Assembly: GCA_036267355.1 (NCBI GenBank)
Contig: DATAWG010000023.1
Coordinates: 1-56,470 of the forward strand
Reading direction: 5' to 3'
Length of the DNA: 56,470 nucleotides
Source of the DNA: Pirellulales bacterium
GTDB taxonomy: Bacteria; Planctomycetota; Planctomycetia; Pirellulales; DATAWG01
The notes below the pieces were generated by a model. That model made no database searches and was not told the origin of the DNA. It saw only the letters and a program-made list of their open reading frames with translations. Within the stretch, counting starts at the first letter, position 1; each line of letters begins with the position of its first letter. A program made the position numbers and the translations under genes. This document shows, in pieces, positions 8,928 through 16,740 of the stretch.

Positions 8928-9896
8928 ATGCGCTGCCCCTGCCGAATTCTGATTGCAATAGTCGTCGCGCTTGCCGCGGCATGGGCCGGGACATCGGGCT
9001 CGCAGGCCGCTGAATTTACCGTCCAGCAAACGGACCGCGGCGTTACCGTCAAGCTCGACGGTCAACTGTTTACGGAGTATCTGATCCGCTCCGGCAACAA
9101 GCCGATTCTTTGGCCGATCATCGGGCCGAGCGGCGCGCCGCTGACTCGCGAATATTCGATGCGATCGGTCGCCGGCGAATCGCGCGACCACCCGCATCAC
9201 CGCTCGTTTTGGTTTACGCACGGCAAGGTGAACGGCATCGATTTCTGGGGGGAAAGCGCCAAGGGGGGCGAAATCCGGCACCGCAAGTTTGCCGAGGTCC
9301 GCGGAGGCCCGACCGCGCGAATCGTGGCCCTCGACGATTGGCTCGACCACGATGGCCGGCGAGTGTGCGAAGATCGCCGCACGCTCGTCTTTCGTGCGGC
9401 CGAGGGCCAGCGATCGATCGACTTCGATATCCGCCTCACCGCCAGCGATGGCCGGCTCGTGTTCGGCGACACCAAGGAAGGAAGCTTTGGCATGCGCGTG
9501 GCCGACTGGCTGAAAGTCGATCCGCCCGGCCATGGCCGAATCGTCAACAGCGAAGGCCAGCACGACGCCGCAGCTTGGGGCCAACGCGCCTCGTGGGTCG
9601 ATTACGACGCGCCGCACGACGGGCAAACGCTCGGCATCGCCATCCTCAATCATCCCTCGAGCTTTCGCTACCCGACGTATTGGCATGTGCGCACCTACGG
9701 GCTGTTCGCCGCGAATCCCTTCGGCAAAAGCGATTTCACTGCCAACAAGAGCAAGCCCGACGGTTCGGCGACCGTCGAGCCGGGCCGATCGCTATCGCTC
9801 CGTTACCGTGTAATTCTGCATGAGGGGGATGAGAAAAAAGCCCGCATCGCCGAAGCATTTGCCGCGTATGCGAAGGAGCAATTCGACGGGGAATAA
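8928..9896 (+). CDS. DUF6807 (PmoA-like) exported protein
   Basis: A 322-residue protein with a signal peptide (ILIAIVVALAAAWAGTSGSQA). The body has the features of the DUF6807 family often annotated 'PmoA family protein': 'IRSGNKPILWPIIGPSGAPLTREYSM', 'DHPHHRSFWFTHGKVNGIDFW' and 'NHPSSFRYPTYWHVRTYGLFAANPFG'. The conserved DHPHH and HPSS/WHVR histidines suggest a carbohydrate-active or sugar-binding beta-sandwich; the biochemical role is unknown, and it is not methane monooxygenase. ATG 8928 was chosen because it starts the signal peptide; the frame stays open far upstream, into the preceding gene. Confidence 0.85.
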   Translation: MRCPCRILIAIVVALAAAWAGTSGSQAAEFTVQQTDRGVTVKLDGQLFTEYLIRSGNKPILWPIIGPSGAPLTREYSMRSVAGESRDHPHHRSFWFTHGKVNGIDFWGESAKGGEIRHRKFAEVRGGPTARIVALDDWLDHDGRRVCEDRRTLVFRAAEGQRSIDFDIRLTASDGRLVFGDTKEGSFGMRVADWLKVDPPGHGRIVNSEGQHDAAAWGQRASWVDYDAPHDGQTLGIAILNHPSSFRYPTYWHVRTYGLFAANPFGKSDFTANKSKPDGSATVEPGRSLSLRYRVILHEGDEKKARIAEAFAAYAKEQFDGE

Positions 9897-9979
9897 TCGC
9901 ATTTCGGATCGCGAGACTGATCTTCGCAGCGCCGAAAAATGGATTTCGAAGACGCGGAATTTCCCGCAGGGAAGCGATC

Positions 9980-10759
9980 ATGGCCAAGAGCAACTCGGGC
10001 AGCCACCGTCACGATTCTCCGCCGCCGACGCACCTGGGTCTTGAATCGTTCCGCGCCGCGCCTTCCGACGAAGGCCTTTCGCTCGACAAGCTCAAAGGCG
10101 CATTCGCGGCGATGCTCGGGGCGGGCGACGATCCCTATTCAATTCCGCCGGAGCCCGACGACGACCCCGTGCGCGCGGCAATCGTGGTGGAAGAAGAGGC
10201 CAGCGACGATCCGCCGGGATCGGATGCCGGTTGCGAAATCAACCCCCGAAGCATTCTCGAAGCGATGCTCTTCGTGGGCCTGCCAGACGGCGCTCCGATG
10301 ACGGCTCGGCAGGTGGCCGGGCTGATGCGGGGCGTTCGGGCCGCCGAGATCGACGAACTGGTCCGGGATTTGAACGACGACTACGCCCGCACCGGCCGTC
10401 CTTATCGAATTGCAAGCGTGGGGGCCGGCTATCGGCTCGCCCTGCGCGACGAATTCGCAGCGGTGCGGCAGAAATTCGCCGGGCGGGCGGCGCAAGCGAA
10501 GCTGTCGGCCGCGGCAATCGAGGTGCTGGCAATCGTGGCCTATCATCAGCCGATCGAAGCTGCCGAGATTTCTCGCATGCGCGATACGTCCAGCGGCCGG
10601 CTGCTCGCGCAACTCGTCCGCCGGCAGTTGCTCCAGATCGATCGCGCTAGCCCTGAAGCCTCGCCGCGCTATTCGACCAGCGAGCGATTTCTACGGCTGG
10701 TGGGAATCGAAAGCCTCGCCGATCTCCCGAAAAGCCTTGAATTCGATCGGCAGCAGTAG
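9980..10759 (+). CDS. scpB: Segregation and condensation protein B
   Basis: ScpB pairs with ScpA and SMC in chromosome condensation. The 259-residue protein has a disordered N-terminal 85 residues, then the two winged-helix repeats of ScpB: 'SILEAMLFVGLPDGAPMTARQVAGLM' and 'KLSAAAIEVLAIVAYHQPIEAAEISRMRDTSSGRLLAQLVRRQLL', finishing with 'YSTSERFLRLVGIESLADLP', a strong ScpB end. The N-terminal extension is longer than in most ScpB proteins. A purine-rich CAGGGAAG lies just ahead of ATG 9980. scpA is not adjacent. Confidence 0.93.
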   Translation: MAKSNSGSHRHDSPPPTHLGLESFRAAPSDEGLSLDKLKGAFAAMLGAGDDPYSIPPEPDDDPVRAAIVVEEEASDDPPGSDAGCEINPRSILEAMLFVGLPDGAPMTARQVAGLMRGVRAAEIDELVRDLNDDYARTGRPYRIASVGAGYRLALRDEFAAVRQKFAGRAAQAKLSAAAIEVLAIVAYHQPIEAAEISRMRDTSSGRLLAQLVRRQLLQIDRASPEASPRYSTSERFLRLVGIESLADLPKSLEFDRQQ

Positions 10760-11020
10760 CGTCGCGAACAACCTGCATTCTACGCAAGTTGCTCTCTTAT
10801 ATCGGCTTGCGCTCCAATGACCAGGCCTGGATAGGTTTCTCCATAGCGCCGTGGTACAATCGGGCCAGCGTTTTGGCGGCTGATTCTTCTGGCGGAAACT
10901 GAATCGGCCGGCGCTCCGCCGTGGGGATCTGCCCAGCGTCGGCCGGTTTGCCTGCGGCACAAATGGGGCCTGAATGTCCCAAAAATCTGAGAGCTCGATT
11001 TTCCACCGACTGGCTGTCGG

Positions 11021-11806
11021 GTGGCTCGGAAAACTGTCGCACACACCTCTGTGACCCCAATCGTGGCCGAACTCGTCGATGGCTGTACGGAACCGCGTCC
11101 GCGATTCGCGGAATTAGGGTCTTCGTTGCCGGTGGTCGTGCCGGCACTGTTGATGTGCGACTTCGGCCATCTCGCCGATGAAGTCCAGCGAATCGAGGCG
11201 GCGGGAGCCCAGGTACTGCATTTGGACGTGATGGATGGCCATTTCGTCCCAAATCTGAGTTATGGCATGATCGTGGTCGATGCCGTCAGGCGTCATACCA
11301 AGCTGCCGATCGAAGCCCATTTGATGATTTCGAACCCGGCCCAATACCTTGAGGCATATCACAACGCGGGGGCCGATCACCTGACGATCCACGTCGAAGC
11401 GGTCGATGATCCTCGGCCCTTGCTCGATGAAATCCACCGCATCGGAGCCGGCGCCGGATTGGCGCTCAATCCGCCGACGCCGGTTTCGAAGGTCGAACCG
11501 TATCTGAATGCTTGCGACTCCGTGCTGGTCATGAGTGTCATGCCCGGCTTTGGCGGCCAGGAGTTCGACGAGCGAGCCCTCGACAAGCTACGGGCGCTTC
11601 GCAAGCTTGCGGGGGAACGGCTGATGCTGGGGATCGACGGCGGCATTCATCCGGCCACGGTCGGCTCCGCCGCTGCCGCCGGCGCCCAATTGCTCGTCGC
11701 CGGATCGGCCATCTTCGCAAAACAAAATTATCGACAGGCACTCGGCGAACTGGGCATATTGGCCAGCCGCGCCGCCAAAGCTTGCTCGACCAAACCACCC
11801 TCATAA
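11021..11806 (+). CDS. rpe: Ribulose-phosphate 3-epimerase
   Basis: Interconverts ribulose-5-phosphate and xylulose-5-phosphate in the pentose phosphate pathway. It shows the family signatures: VPALLMCDFGHLADEV (start of barrel), LHLDVMDGHFVPNLSYG with metal-binding His/Asp, 'IEAHLMISNP', 'VMSVMPGFGGQEF' and 'GIDGGIHPATV'. The start is uncertain: GTG 11021 gives 261 residues with an N-terminal extension of about 35, whereas TTG 11126 would give the usual length of about 226. The usual Ser of the 'SIL' motif after the first strand is Ala here (PALL). It is followed after 81 bases by the phosphatase-fold gene. Confidence 0.93.
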   Translation: MARKTVAHTSVTPIVAELVDGCTEPRPRFAELGSSLPVVVPALLMCDFGHLADEVQRIEAAGAQVLHLDVMDGHFVPNLSYGMIVVDAVRRHTKLPIEAHLMISNPAQYLEAYHNAGADHLTIHVEAVDDPRPLLDEIHRIGAGAGLALNPPTPVSKVEPYLNACDSVLVMSVMPGFGGQEFDERALDKLRALRKLAGERLMLGIDGGIHPATVGSAAAAGAQLLVAGSAIFAKQNYRQALGELGILASRAAKACSTKPPS

Positions 11807-11887
11807 ACAAGGTCTACCCCCCAAGAGCCGGCATTTGATTTGCGGGCAAATGGGGCTAGCATATCCAAAACGTCGATCGCCACGCAT

Positions 11888-12520
11888 ATGGTCCAGATTG
11901 CTTTAATTCGTCCTGGGACAACAGATTACGATCTTCAAGGTCGCATCCAAGGTCGCTTGGATATCCCGCTCAACCAGCAGGGGCTCGAACAGATTGCCGG
12001 CGCAATCGAGTGCCTGCGGGGGAGCTCGCTGGTGGCGCTCTACTCATCCATGTGCCGTGCGGCACAGGAAACAGCCGAGCTGCTCGGTCGCGAACTGGGC
12101 CTGAAGCCCAAAGCCCTCGAACGCTTGCAAAATCTCGATCATGGGCTGTGGCAGGGCATGCAAATCGACGAGGTCAAACGCAAGCAGCCGACCGTTTATC
12201 GGCAGTGGCAAGAGCATCCCGAGATCATCTGTCCGCCGAACGGCGAAATGCTCTCGGCCGTGGAAGAACGGACGGCCTTCGCTCTGGAAAAGCTGCTCCG
12301 CAAACATCGCTTTGGCACGATCGGACTGGTCGCGCCCGAGCCGCTCGCCAGCGTCATTCGCAGTCGTCTGCAAGGAACCGAAGTGCGCGATCTGTGGAAG
12401 GCCGTCAATGGTTGCGGCCGAGTCGAAATCCTGGAGGTTTCCACCCTTCCGCGAAGCCGGAGCAATGCTTCCACATCGGCGGGTTCGGCGGTCGTGCCGA
12501 AGATCGTCAATGGCCAATAG
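11888..12520 (+). CDS. Histidine-phosphatase-fold protein lacking catalytic histidines
   Basis: A 210-residue protein aligned by eye to the phosphoglycerate mutase-like histidine phosphatases: 'IALIRPGTTDYDLQGRIQGRLDIPLNQQG' matches the family start and 'ALYSSMCRAAQETAELLG' the second block. The RHG motif reads RPG at residues 8–10, so the phosphorylated His is Pro. The second catalytic His, expected in a 'VSHG' motif, is also Pro (GLVAPEPLA). The acid in the 'LxExxxGxWEG' block is changed too (LQNLDHGLWQG). It is probably a pseudo-enzyme with a binding or regulatory role. ATG 11888 chosen; ATG 11840 would add 16 residues. It sits between rpe and accD. Confidence 0.85.
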   Translation: MVQIALIRPGTTDYDLQGRIQGRLDIPLNQQGLEQIAGAIECLRGSSLVALYSSMCRAAQETAELLGRELGLKPKALERLQNLDHGLWQGMQIDEVKRKQPTVYRQWQEHPEIICPPNGEMLSAVEERTAFALEKLLRKHRFGTIGLVAPEPLASVIRSRLQGTEVRDLWKAVNGCGRVEILEVSTLPRSRSNASTSAGSAVVPKIVNGQ

Positions 12521-12597
12521 CCGATTTCAGCCTTTTCGGACAGAGCGGCAATCGTTAGCATTTGCCCATTTCCAGCCTCACCCGTCCACGAATTGCC

Positions 12598-13458
12598 ATG
12601 GCTTCCGGAAAGGTCGAATCCGCTGCCGGTTCTAGTGGCTCCGAGCGTCCCAAGTGGAACAAACGGGGCGTGCCGGAAGGGCTTTGGCAGCTTTGTCCCG
12701 GCTGCCAATCGATGATCTATCGCAAGGAGGCCGAGAAGCGGCTGGGCGTTTGCCCCGAATGCGATTATCACTGGTACGTAAGCGCCGCCGAACGAATCAC
12801 CCAAGTGCTCGACGAGGGGACCTTCGAGGAATGGTATGCCGACCTCGAGCCCGCCGATCCGCTTGGTTTCGCCGATAAGAAAGCCTATGCCGATCGCCTG
12901 AAGGCCGAGCAAAAACGCACCGGTTTGCGCGATGCCGCGATCGTCGGCTGTGGAATGATTCGCGCTCGCCGCGTCGCCTTCGGCGTCACCGATTCGGCTT
13001 TCATCATGGGAAGCATGGGCTCGGTCGTCGGCGAAAAGCTGACCCGGCTTACCGAGCGGGCCACCGCAGAAAAGCTGCCGCTGATCATCATCAGCGGTTC
13101 CGGCGGCGGGGCCCGGATGCACGAAGGCATTCTATCGCTGATGCAGATGGCCAAGGTGTCGGCAGCGCTCGCCCGGCATGGCCGGGCCGGGGGCTTGTTC
13201 ATCAGCGTGCTGACCAATCCGACGATGGGCGGCGTGGCGGCTAGTTTTGCCTCGCTCGGCGATTTGGTGTTTGCCGAACCGAAAGCCTTGATTGGCTTTG
13301 CCGGGCCACGCACGATCAAAGCCACTATTCGGATCGAGCTTCCGAAGGGCTTTCAGACCAGTGAATTTCTCCTCGAGCACGGTTTCATCGATCGCATCGT
13401 CCGCCGCAGCGACCTGAAACCGGAAATCGCGCGCACGATCGACTATTGCGGCAAGTAA
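12598..13458 (+). CDS. accD: Acetyl-CoA carboxylase carboxyltransferase subunit beta
   Basis: The beta subunit of carboxyltransferase, making malonyl-CoA for fatty-acid synthesis. It has the AccD zinc ribbon (CPGCQSMIY…CPECDYH, residues about 33–56) and the crotonase-fold core: '[17 protein letters not shown]', '[24 protein letters not shown]', '[23 protein letters not shown]', '[13 protein letters not shown]' and '[14 protein letters not shown]'. The 286-residue length is normal. ATG 12598 is preferred over ATG 12562 because family members begin shortly before the zinc ribbon. accA is not in the window. Confidence 0.96.
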   Translation: MASGKVESAAGSSGSERPKWNKRGVPEGLWQLCPGCQSMIYRKEAEKRLGVCPECDYHWYVSAAERITQVLDEGTFEEWYADLEPADPLGFADKKAYADRLKAEQKRTGLRDAAIVGCGMIRARRVAFGVTDSAFIMGSMGSVVGEKLTRLTERATAEKLPLIIISGSGGGARMHEGILSLMQMAKVSAALARHGRAGGLFISVLTNPTMGGVAASFASLGDLVFAEPKALIGFAGPRTIKATIRIELPKGFQTSEFLLEHGFIDRIVRRSDLKPEIARTIDYCGK

Positions 13459-13489
13459 GCCGCGGCCGAAAAACACCTTCTCCGCAGCC

Positions 13490-13580
13490 CCTTCTCCCCT
13501 TGCCGGAGAGGGCAGCGTGAGGGTTCGAAAAACGGAAGTTATTTTTCGGCCGAGACTAAGCTAGAATGGAGCCAATCGGG
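13490..13580. repeat. GGGAGAGGGC-type repeat, copy 2, with conserved tail
   Basis: CCCCTTCTCCCCTTGCCGGAGAGGGC followed by 'GGAAGTTATTTTTCGGCCGAG'. The tail recurs at about 22280–22305 as 'GGAAGTCATTTTTCGGCCGAG', directly after the same GAGAGGGC block, so the two copies share a unit longer than the hairpin. The tail ends near TAGAAT at 13562, a possible –10 element for the kinase gene. Confidence 0.6.
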
Positions 13581-13702
13581 ATCGGCAAATCGTTCGGTCG
13601 CCGGAGGTCCGGCATCGGTTCTTTGCTGCTGGGGCTGGTTGTGACTCGGGCGGTCGGGTGTCGCGCGCGGTTTCATCTTCGACAATTGCCGGATCATTTC
13701 GC

Positions 13703-14572
13703 ATGGGCCTTCTCGGCTCGATAAAATCGCTCCTTGCGTCAAAGCTCGACGTTGCCAAGCGATTCGAGTTGCAGCGCGAAGCCATCTCGGGAACGATGTC
13801 GGCGTTTCACATGGCGCGCGACCGGCAGAGCGGCAAGATCGTCGGGCTGAAACTGCTCGACCCGGCAAAGACGGCCGCGTTCGAGGCCCGCTTCAAAGGC
13901 CTCAACAAACCGAGCGAAGGCGAAATCGGCCAGGCCATTCGCCATCCGAATGTCGTTGAAACGCTGGAATTCGGCGTCACCACCACCGGCCAGCAATACG
14001 TGGTGCTCGAATATCTCGACGGCCCGGGGCTGAACTCGGTGATCGTGGCCCGCGACCGGCGATTGGATGGCCGGCGCGTGCACCTTTTGCGGCAAGCGGC
14101 CGAGGCGTTGCGGGCCGTGCATCAGGCCGGGTTCATGCACCACGATATTTGCCCGCGAAATTTCGTTTGCTCGAAAGACTTCACGTCACTCAAGCTGATC
14201 GATTTCGGGCTGACCGTGCCCGCCACGCCCGACTTCATGAAGCCGGGCAATCGCACCGGCACGCCGAACTACATGGCCCCGGAGGTGGTCCACCGCAAGA
14301 AGAACGACCATCGGCTCGACATTTTTTCCTTCGGCGCGACCGCGTTCGAACTTTGCACGTTCGAGCTTCCCTGGGCCCGCGGCGCCACGGGCCAGGTAGC
14401 GCTCGGACACGATCAAGCCGCCGACGTCCGCACGCTCCGCCCACGCATCCAGCCTCGCCTGGGCGAGGCGATCAACCGCTCGTTGATTGCCAACCCCGAC
14501 GAGCGACTGGCCTCGATGGACCAGTTTTTGAAATTGCTGGGCGATCTCACAACCGAAGACCTGCCTGCCTAA
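13703..14572 (+). CDS. Small Ser/Thr protein kinase
   Basis: A 289-residue kinase with a single catalytic domain and no membrane segment, so probably cytoplasmic. Visible motifs: ATP-binding Lys in GLKLLD (residue 50), catalytic loop HHDICPRN (146–153) in place of the usual HRDLKPEN, DFG at 167–169, APE at 192–194, and 'DIFSFGATAFELCTFELPW'. The catalytic Asp and the DFG Asp are kept, so activity is plausible although the loop Arg and Lys are changed. The glycine loop (ISGTMSAFHMARD) is weak. ATG 13703 is preferred; ATG 13658 adds 15 residues. Target unknown. Confidence 0.88.
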   Translation: MGLLGSIKSLLASKLDVAKRFELQREAISGTMSAFHMARDRQSGKIVGLKLLDPAKTAAFEARFKGLNKPSEGEIGQAIRHPNVVETLEFGVTTTGQQYVVLEYLDGPGLNSVIVARDRRLDGRRVHLLRQAAEALRAVHQAGFMHHDICPRNFVCSKDFTSLKLIDFGLTVPATPDFMKPGNRTGTPNYMAPEVVHRKKNDHRLDIFSFGATAFELCTFELPWARGATGQVALGHDQAADVRTLRPRIQPRLGEAINRSLIANPDERLASMDQFLKLLGDLTTEDLPA

Positions 14573-14582
14573 CCCCGGCCTT

Positions 14583-14669
14583 GTGAAAGAATGGGGACTC
14601 GCTCCGGAATTCGCTGGATCAAACTCCCGGCAAACGGCCGGTGTGAGGCGCCTGTGCCCATTCTTTCAC
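14583..14669. repeat. 87-bp GTGAAAGAATGGGGAC hairpin element, copy 2
   Basis: Same length and ends as the 2397–2483 copy, with one change in the right arm (GTGCCC instead of GTCCCC). It begins 10 bases after the kinase stop and lies between convergent genes. Confidence 0.85.
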
Positions 14670-14673
14670 ACAA

Positions 14674-14713
14674 ATTCAACGCATCCAATTCAACGCATCG
14701 AATTCAACGCTCG
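14674..14713. repeat. 14-bp tandem repeat at the csrA 3' end
   Basis: Three units of 'aattcaacgcatcS' abut each other; the last overlaps the csrA stop codon. Confidence 0.7.
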
Positions 14714-14919
14714 ACGGTGGTGGCCGCCGCTTCTTCCTCGACACGCGCAGTTCCGCCGGTCGCCCGGAATGCCGGATCGAGTTCTTCGCGCAGCACGACC
14801 ATCTCGCGCGGGGCTTCAATCCCCAGCCGCACTTTGTCGCCGGACAGGCGCACCACCGTGACCACGATCGAATCGCCGACCCGAATCCGCTGGCTTTCTT
14901 TTCGCGAGAGAACCAACAT
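14704..14919 (-). CDS. csrA: Carbon storage regulator CsrA
   Basis: CsrA is an RNA-binding translational regulator that recognises GGA motifs. The 71-residue protein starts MLVLSRKESQRIRVGDSIVV, the family's strongest signature, followed by 'VRLSGDKVRLGIEAPREMVVLREEL'. The C-terminal 20 residues are a low-complexity Glu/Ala/Thr tail. Its mRNA leader has a strong AAGGAGGTGATT ribosome site containing a GGA, so autorepression by CsrA is plausible. It is transcribed toward the kinase gene from a promoter that overlaps a palindrome. Confidence 0.96.
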   Translation of the reverse strand: MLVLSRKESQRIRVGDSIVVTVVRLSGDKVRLGIEAPREMVVLREELDPAFRATGGTARVEEEAAATTVER

Positions 14920-14921
14920 GC

Positions 14922-14936
14922 AATCACCTCCTTGAG
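14922..14936 (-). promoter_or_regulatory. Near-perfect ribosome binding site of csrA
   Basis: On the minus strand AAGGAGGTGATTG directly precedes ATG 14919. It matches the whole anti-Shine-Dalgarno end of 16S rRNA and includes the GGA that CsrA-type proteins bind. Most other starts in the window have weak sites, so this one stands out. Confidence 0.8.
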
Positions 14937-14942
14937 TTGAAT

Positions 14943-14964
14943 GACTGTATACTTGTACACAGTC
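14943..14964. promoter_or_regulatory. 22-bp palindrome overlapping the csrA –10 element
   Basis: GACTGTATAC and GTACACAGTC form inverted arms matching at 9 of 10 positions around a TT centre. The csrA –10 hexamer (14952–14957) lies within it, so a bound protein would block transcription. The regulator is not identifiable from the site. Confidence 0.55.
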
Positions 14965-14980
14965 AGTGAACGGCTGTCAA
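14952..14980 (-). promoter_or_regulatory. csrA promoter
   Basis: Minus-strand TTGACA (14980–14975) and TACAAG (14957–14952) are separated by exactly 17 bases. The leader to ATG 14919 would be about 25 bases. Confidence 0.6.
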
Positions 14981-15184
14981 TGTTATTTCGCGTCGAATCG
15001 GCGGTCGTCGAATGCGGGCACTGAAGCGACCTTGCAGAATAGATAGAATGGGGCGTCCGCCGATAAGATAAGCTATCGGCAAAATGCGCAAGGCGACTTC
15101 GCTGTTCAAGCGCGAAATCTTAGAAAATGGCGAAGATGGCGAATCGCTCCCACGATGCATGGCGGCGTTCTTGACGTGCCGCGC

Positions 15185-16033
15185 TCACGACCAGCGCTTG
15201 CTCACCTCGCGGCGCATGAAGGCCAATGCGTCGCGGGCAAGTTGCTCTTCGCTCTGATACATGCGACGCCAGATTTTCGTCGCGGCCACCAGCGCCGGCA
15301 GCGCCAGGCCAAACGCTTCGACGACCATCCAACCGTCGTAGTTCACTTCGCGGAGGGCGTCGTATGTGGCCGACCAGGGAATGTTGCCCGTGCCCGGCGT
15401 GCTGCGGTCGTTTTCGGAAATGTGCACCAGGGCCATCAGCGGCGCGGCCGTGCGGATTGCCTCGGCGGGGCTTTTTTCCTCGATATTCGCGTGAAACGTG
15501 TCGTACATCATCCGGCAACTGGGATGATTCACCTCGCGGATGAAGCGGGCCATGTCGGCGGCAGTGTTCAACAGATAGCACTCGAAGCGATTCAGATATT
15601 CGACGGCCAAGCCGACGCCGGCCTGCTTTGCATGCACGGCAACCTCGCGCATGCTTTCGACGCCCCGCTGCAATTCCTCGGCCGTTGGTCCGCTGCCGGA
15701 AAACTCACCGATGGCCGAATGATAGGGGCCGACCAGCAACTGCGCGCCGACCGCCTGGCAGCAATCGAGCGTGCGCTTCGAGGCGGCAATGCCTGCCGCG
15801 CGAATTTTCGGATCGGAGCTGATCGGATTATCGGCGCTGCCGCGGACCGTGACCGCCGTTCGCTCAAGGCCCAGTTCGTCGAGCCGCCGGCCCCAAGCCG
15901 CGTAATCGAGCGACAGATCGAAGAGCGGAATCTCGACGCCGTCGTAGCCGATCTGCTTGATTTTCTCGAGCGCCGGCAGCAGGCCGTCGTGCAAGTGATC
16001 GGACCAAAGCAGCAAATTCATGCCGTATTTCAT
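15185..16033 (-). CDS. Sugar epimerase/isomerase, D-tagatose 3-epimerase type
   Basis: A 282-residue TIM-barrel protein of the sugar phosphate isomerase/epimerase superfamily. It begins MKYGMNLLLWSDHLHDGLLPALEKIKQIGYDGVEIP, closest to D-tagatose/D-psicose 3-epimerases. The expected metal-binding tetrad is visible as Glu145 (LAVEYLNRFE), Asp178 (MMYDTFHANI), His204 (VHISENDR) and Glu239 (VVEAFG). No signal peptide, so cytoplasmic. It ends a minus-strand group with a Gfo/Idh/MocA oxidoreductase and two further sugar enzymes, pointing to uptake and conversion of an unidentified sugar. Substrate unknown. Confidence 0.88.
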   Translation of the reverse strand: MKYGMNLLLWSDHLHDGLLPALEKIKQIGYDGVEIPLFDLSLDYAAWGRRLDELGLERTAVTVRGSADNPISSDPKIRAAGIAASKRTLDCCQAVGAQLLVGPYHSAIGEFSGSGPTAEELQRGVESMREVAVHAKQAGVGLAVEYLNRFECYLLNTAADMARFIREVNHPSCRMMYDTFHANIEEKSPAEAIRTAAPLMALVHISENDRSTPGTGNIPWSATYDALREVNYDGWMVVEAFGLALPALVAATKIWRRMYQSEEQLARDALAFMRREVSKRWS

Positions 16034-16169
16034 GGCGAGATTCCGCGGGCAAAGGGATTAGGGTGGGATTGGCAACGGGCGTCGTGCCACCAATTTGCCA
16101 TCCGCCGCGGTAAATCGCAAGCGGCAGCCTTGGCACACGCACCGGCCCGAACCAGCCGTTCCGCCCCCG

Positions 16170-16424
16170 TCAGAGATGCCGAACATACTCGACTTGCACG
16201 AGCCTGTCTGGCTCTTGGACAGAATAGAGCACTGCCAACGGAGCGATTTCGAATCGCAGAAACCCCTCGGCGGCCACCGCACCGACCCCAAGCGGATGCT
16301 CAGCTAACTGCCGGTCGATAGCGTCCGACGCCCGTGCTACGGCCGCTCGGTCAATCGAAGTTCTCCATACGTCTGCGAGCAAGCCCTGTGCATTCTGAGT
16401 CCAAGTGACCGTGAACCGGATCAT
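16170..16424 (-). CDS. ParE/RelE-like toxin
   Basis: An 84-residue protein starting MIRFTVTWTQNAQGLLADVW, a RelE/ParE superfamily start (beta strand then helix), followed by 'ASDAIDRQLAEHPLGVGAV' and ending 'RFEIAPLAVLYSVQEPDRLVQVEYVRHL', the typical C-terminal strands. It is the toxin half of a type II module: its ATG (16424–16422) overlaps the antitoxin stop by the ATGA arrangement. I preferred this start over an upstream ATG that would overlap the antitoxin more. Both genes look intact. Whether it is an mRNA endonuclease or a gyrase inhibitor cannot be told. Confidence 0.8.
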   Translation of the reverse strand: MIRFTVTWTQNAQGLLADVWRTSIDRAAVARASDAIDRQLAEHPLGVGAVAAEGFLRFEIAPLAVLYSVQEPDRLVQVEYVRHL

Positions 16425-16672
16425 GCGTTCTCGGGCCAAATGGCACGGAGATGCTCAAGAACCTCTTGCGTCGTGCGGCATTGGCCGGGATTCGCCCGAG
16501 AGCGTTTTGCGGCTTCGATTTCCGCGTCGGTGAAGACATACCCGCTTGGCGGCGCCTTCGCCGCGGGAGGAATAATGCCTAGCACATTTCCGTCGGGATC
16601 ACACACCTGGATCGGCTCGCGGGCATTGAGAACAATCTGCGCTTGCGCATCGTCGAGAATGATTTGCGTCAT
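16421..16672 (-). CDS. Antitoxin of the ParE/RelE-like pair
   Basis: An 83-residue protein starting MTQIILDDAQAQIVLNAREPIQVCDPDGNVLGIIPP, followed by 'FTDAEIEAAKRSRA' and 'CRTTQEVLEHLRAIW'. The first half resembles a short DNA-binding or dimerisation domain, and the C-terminal helices would wrap the toxin. The pair overlaps by four bases and is co-transcribed, antitoxin first. ATG 16672 is used; ATG 16690 would add six residues. The module sits between sugar-metabolism genes, probably as an inserted accessory unit. Confidence 0.75.
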   Translation of the reverse strand: MTQIILDDAQAQIVLNAREPIQVCDPDGNVLGIIPPAAKAPPSGYVFTDAEIEAAKRSRANPGQCRTTQEVLEHLRAIWPENA

Positions 16673-16740
16673 ATATGCGAACGCCTCCACCAGCTATTGT
16701 AGCAGCGGTTTCGCAATCGCTCAATTTTGCCTAACACCCT

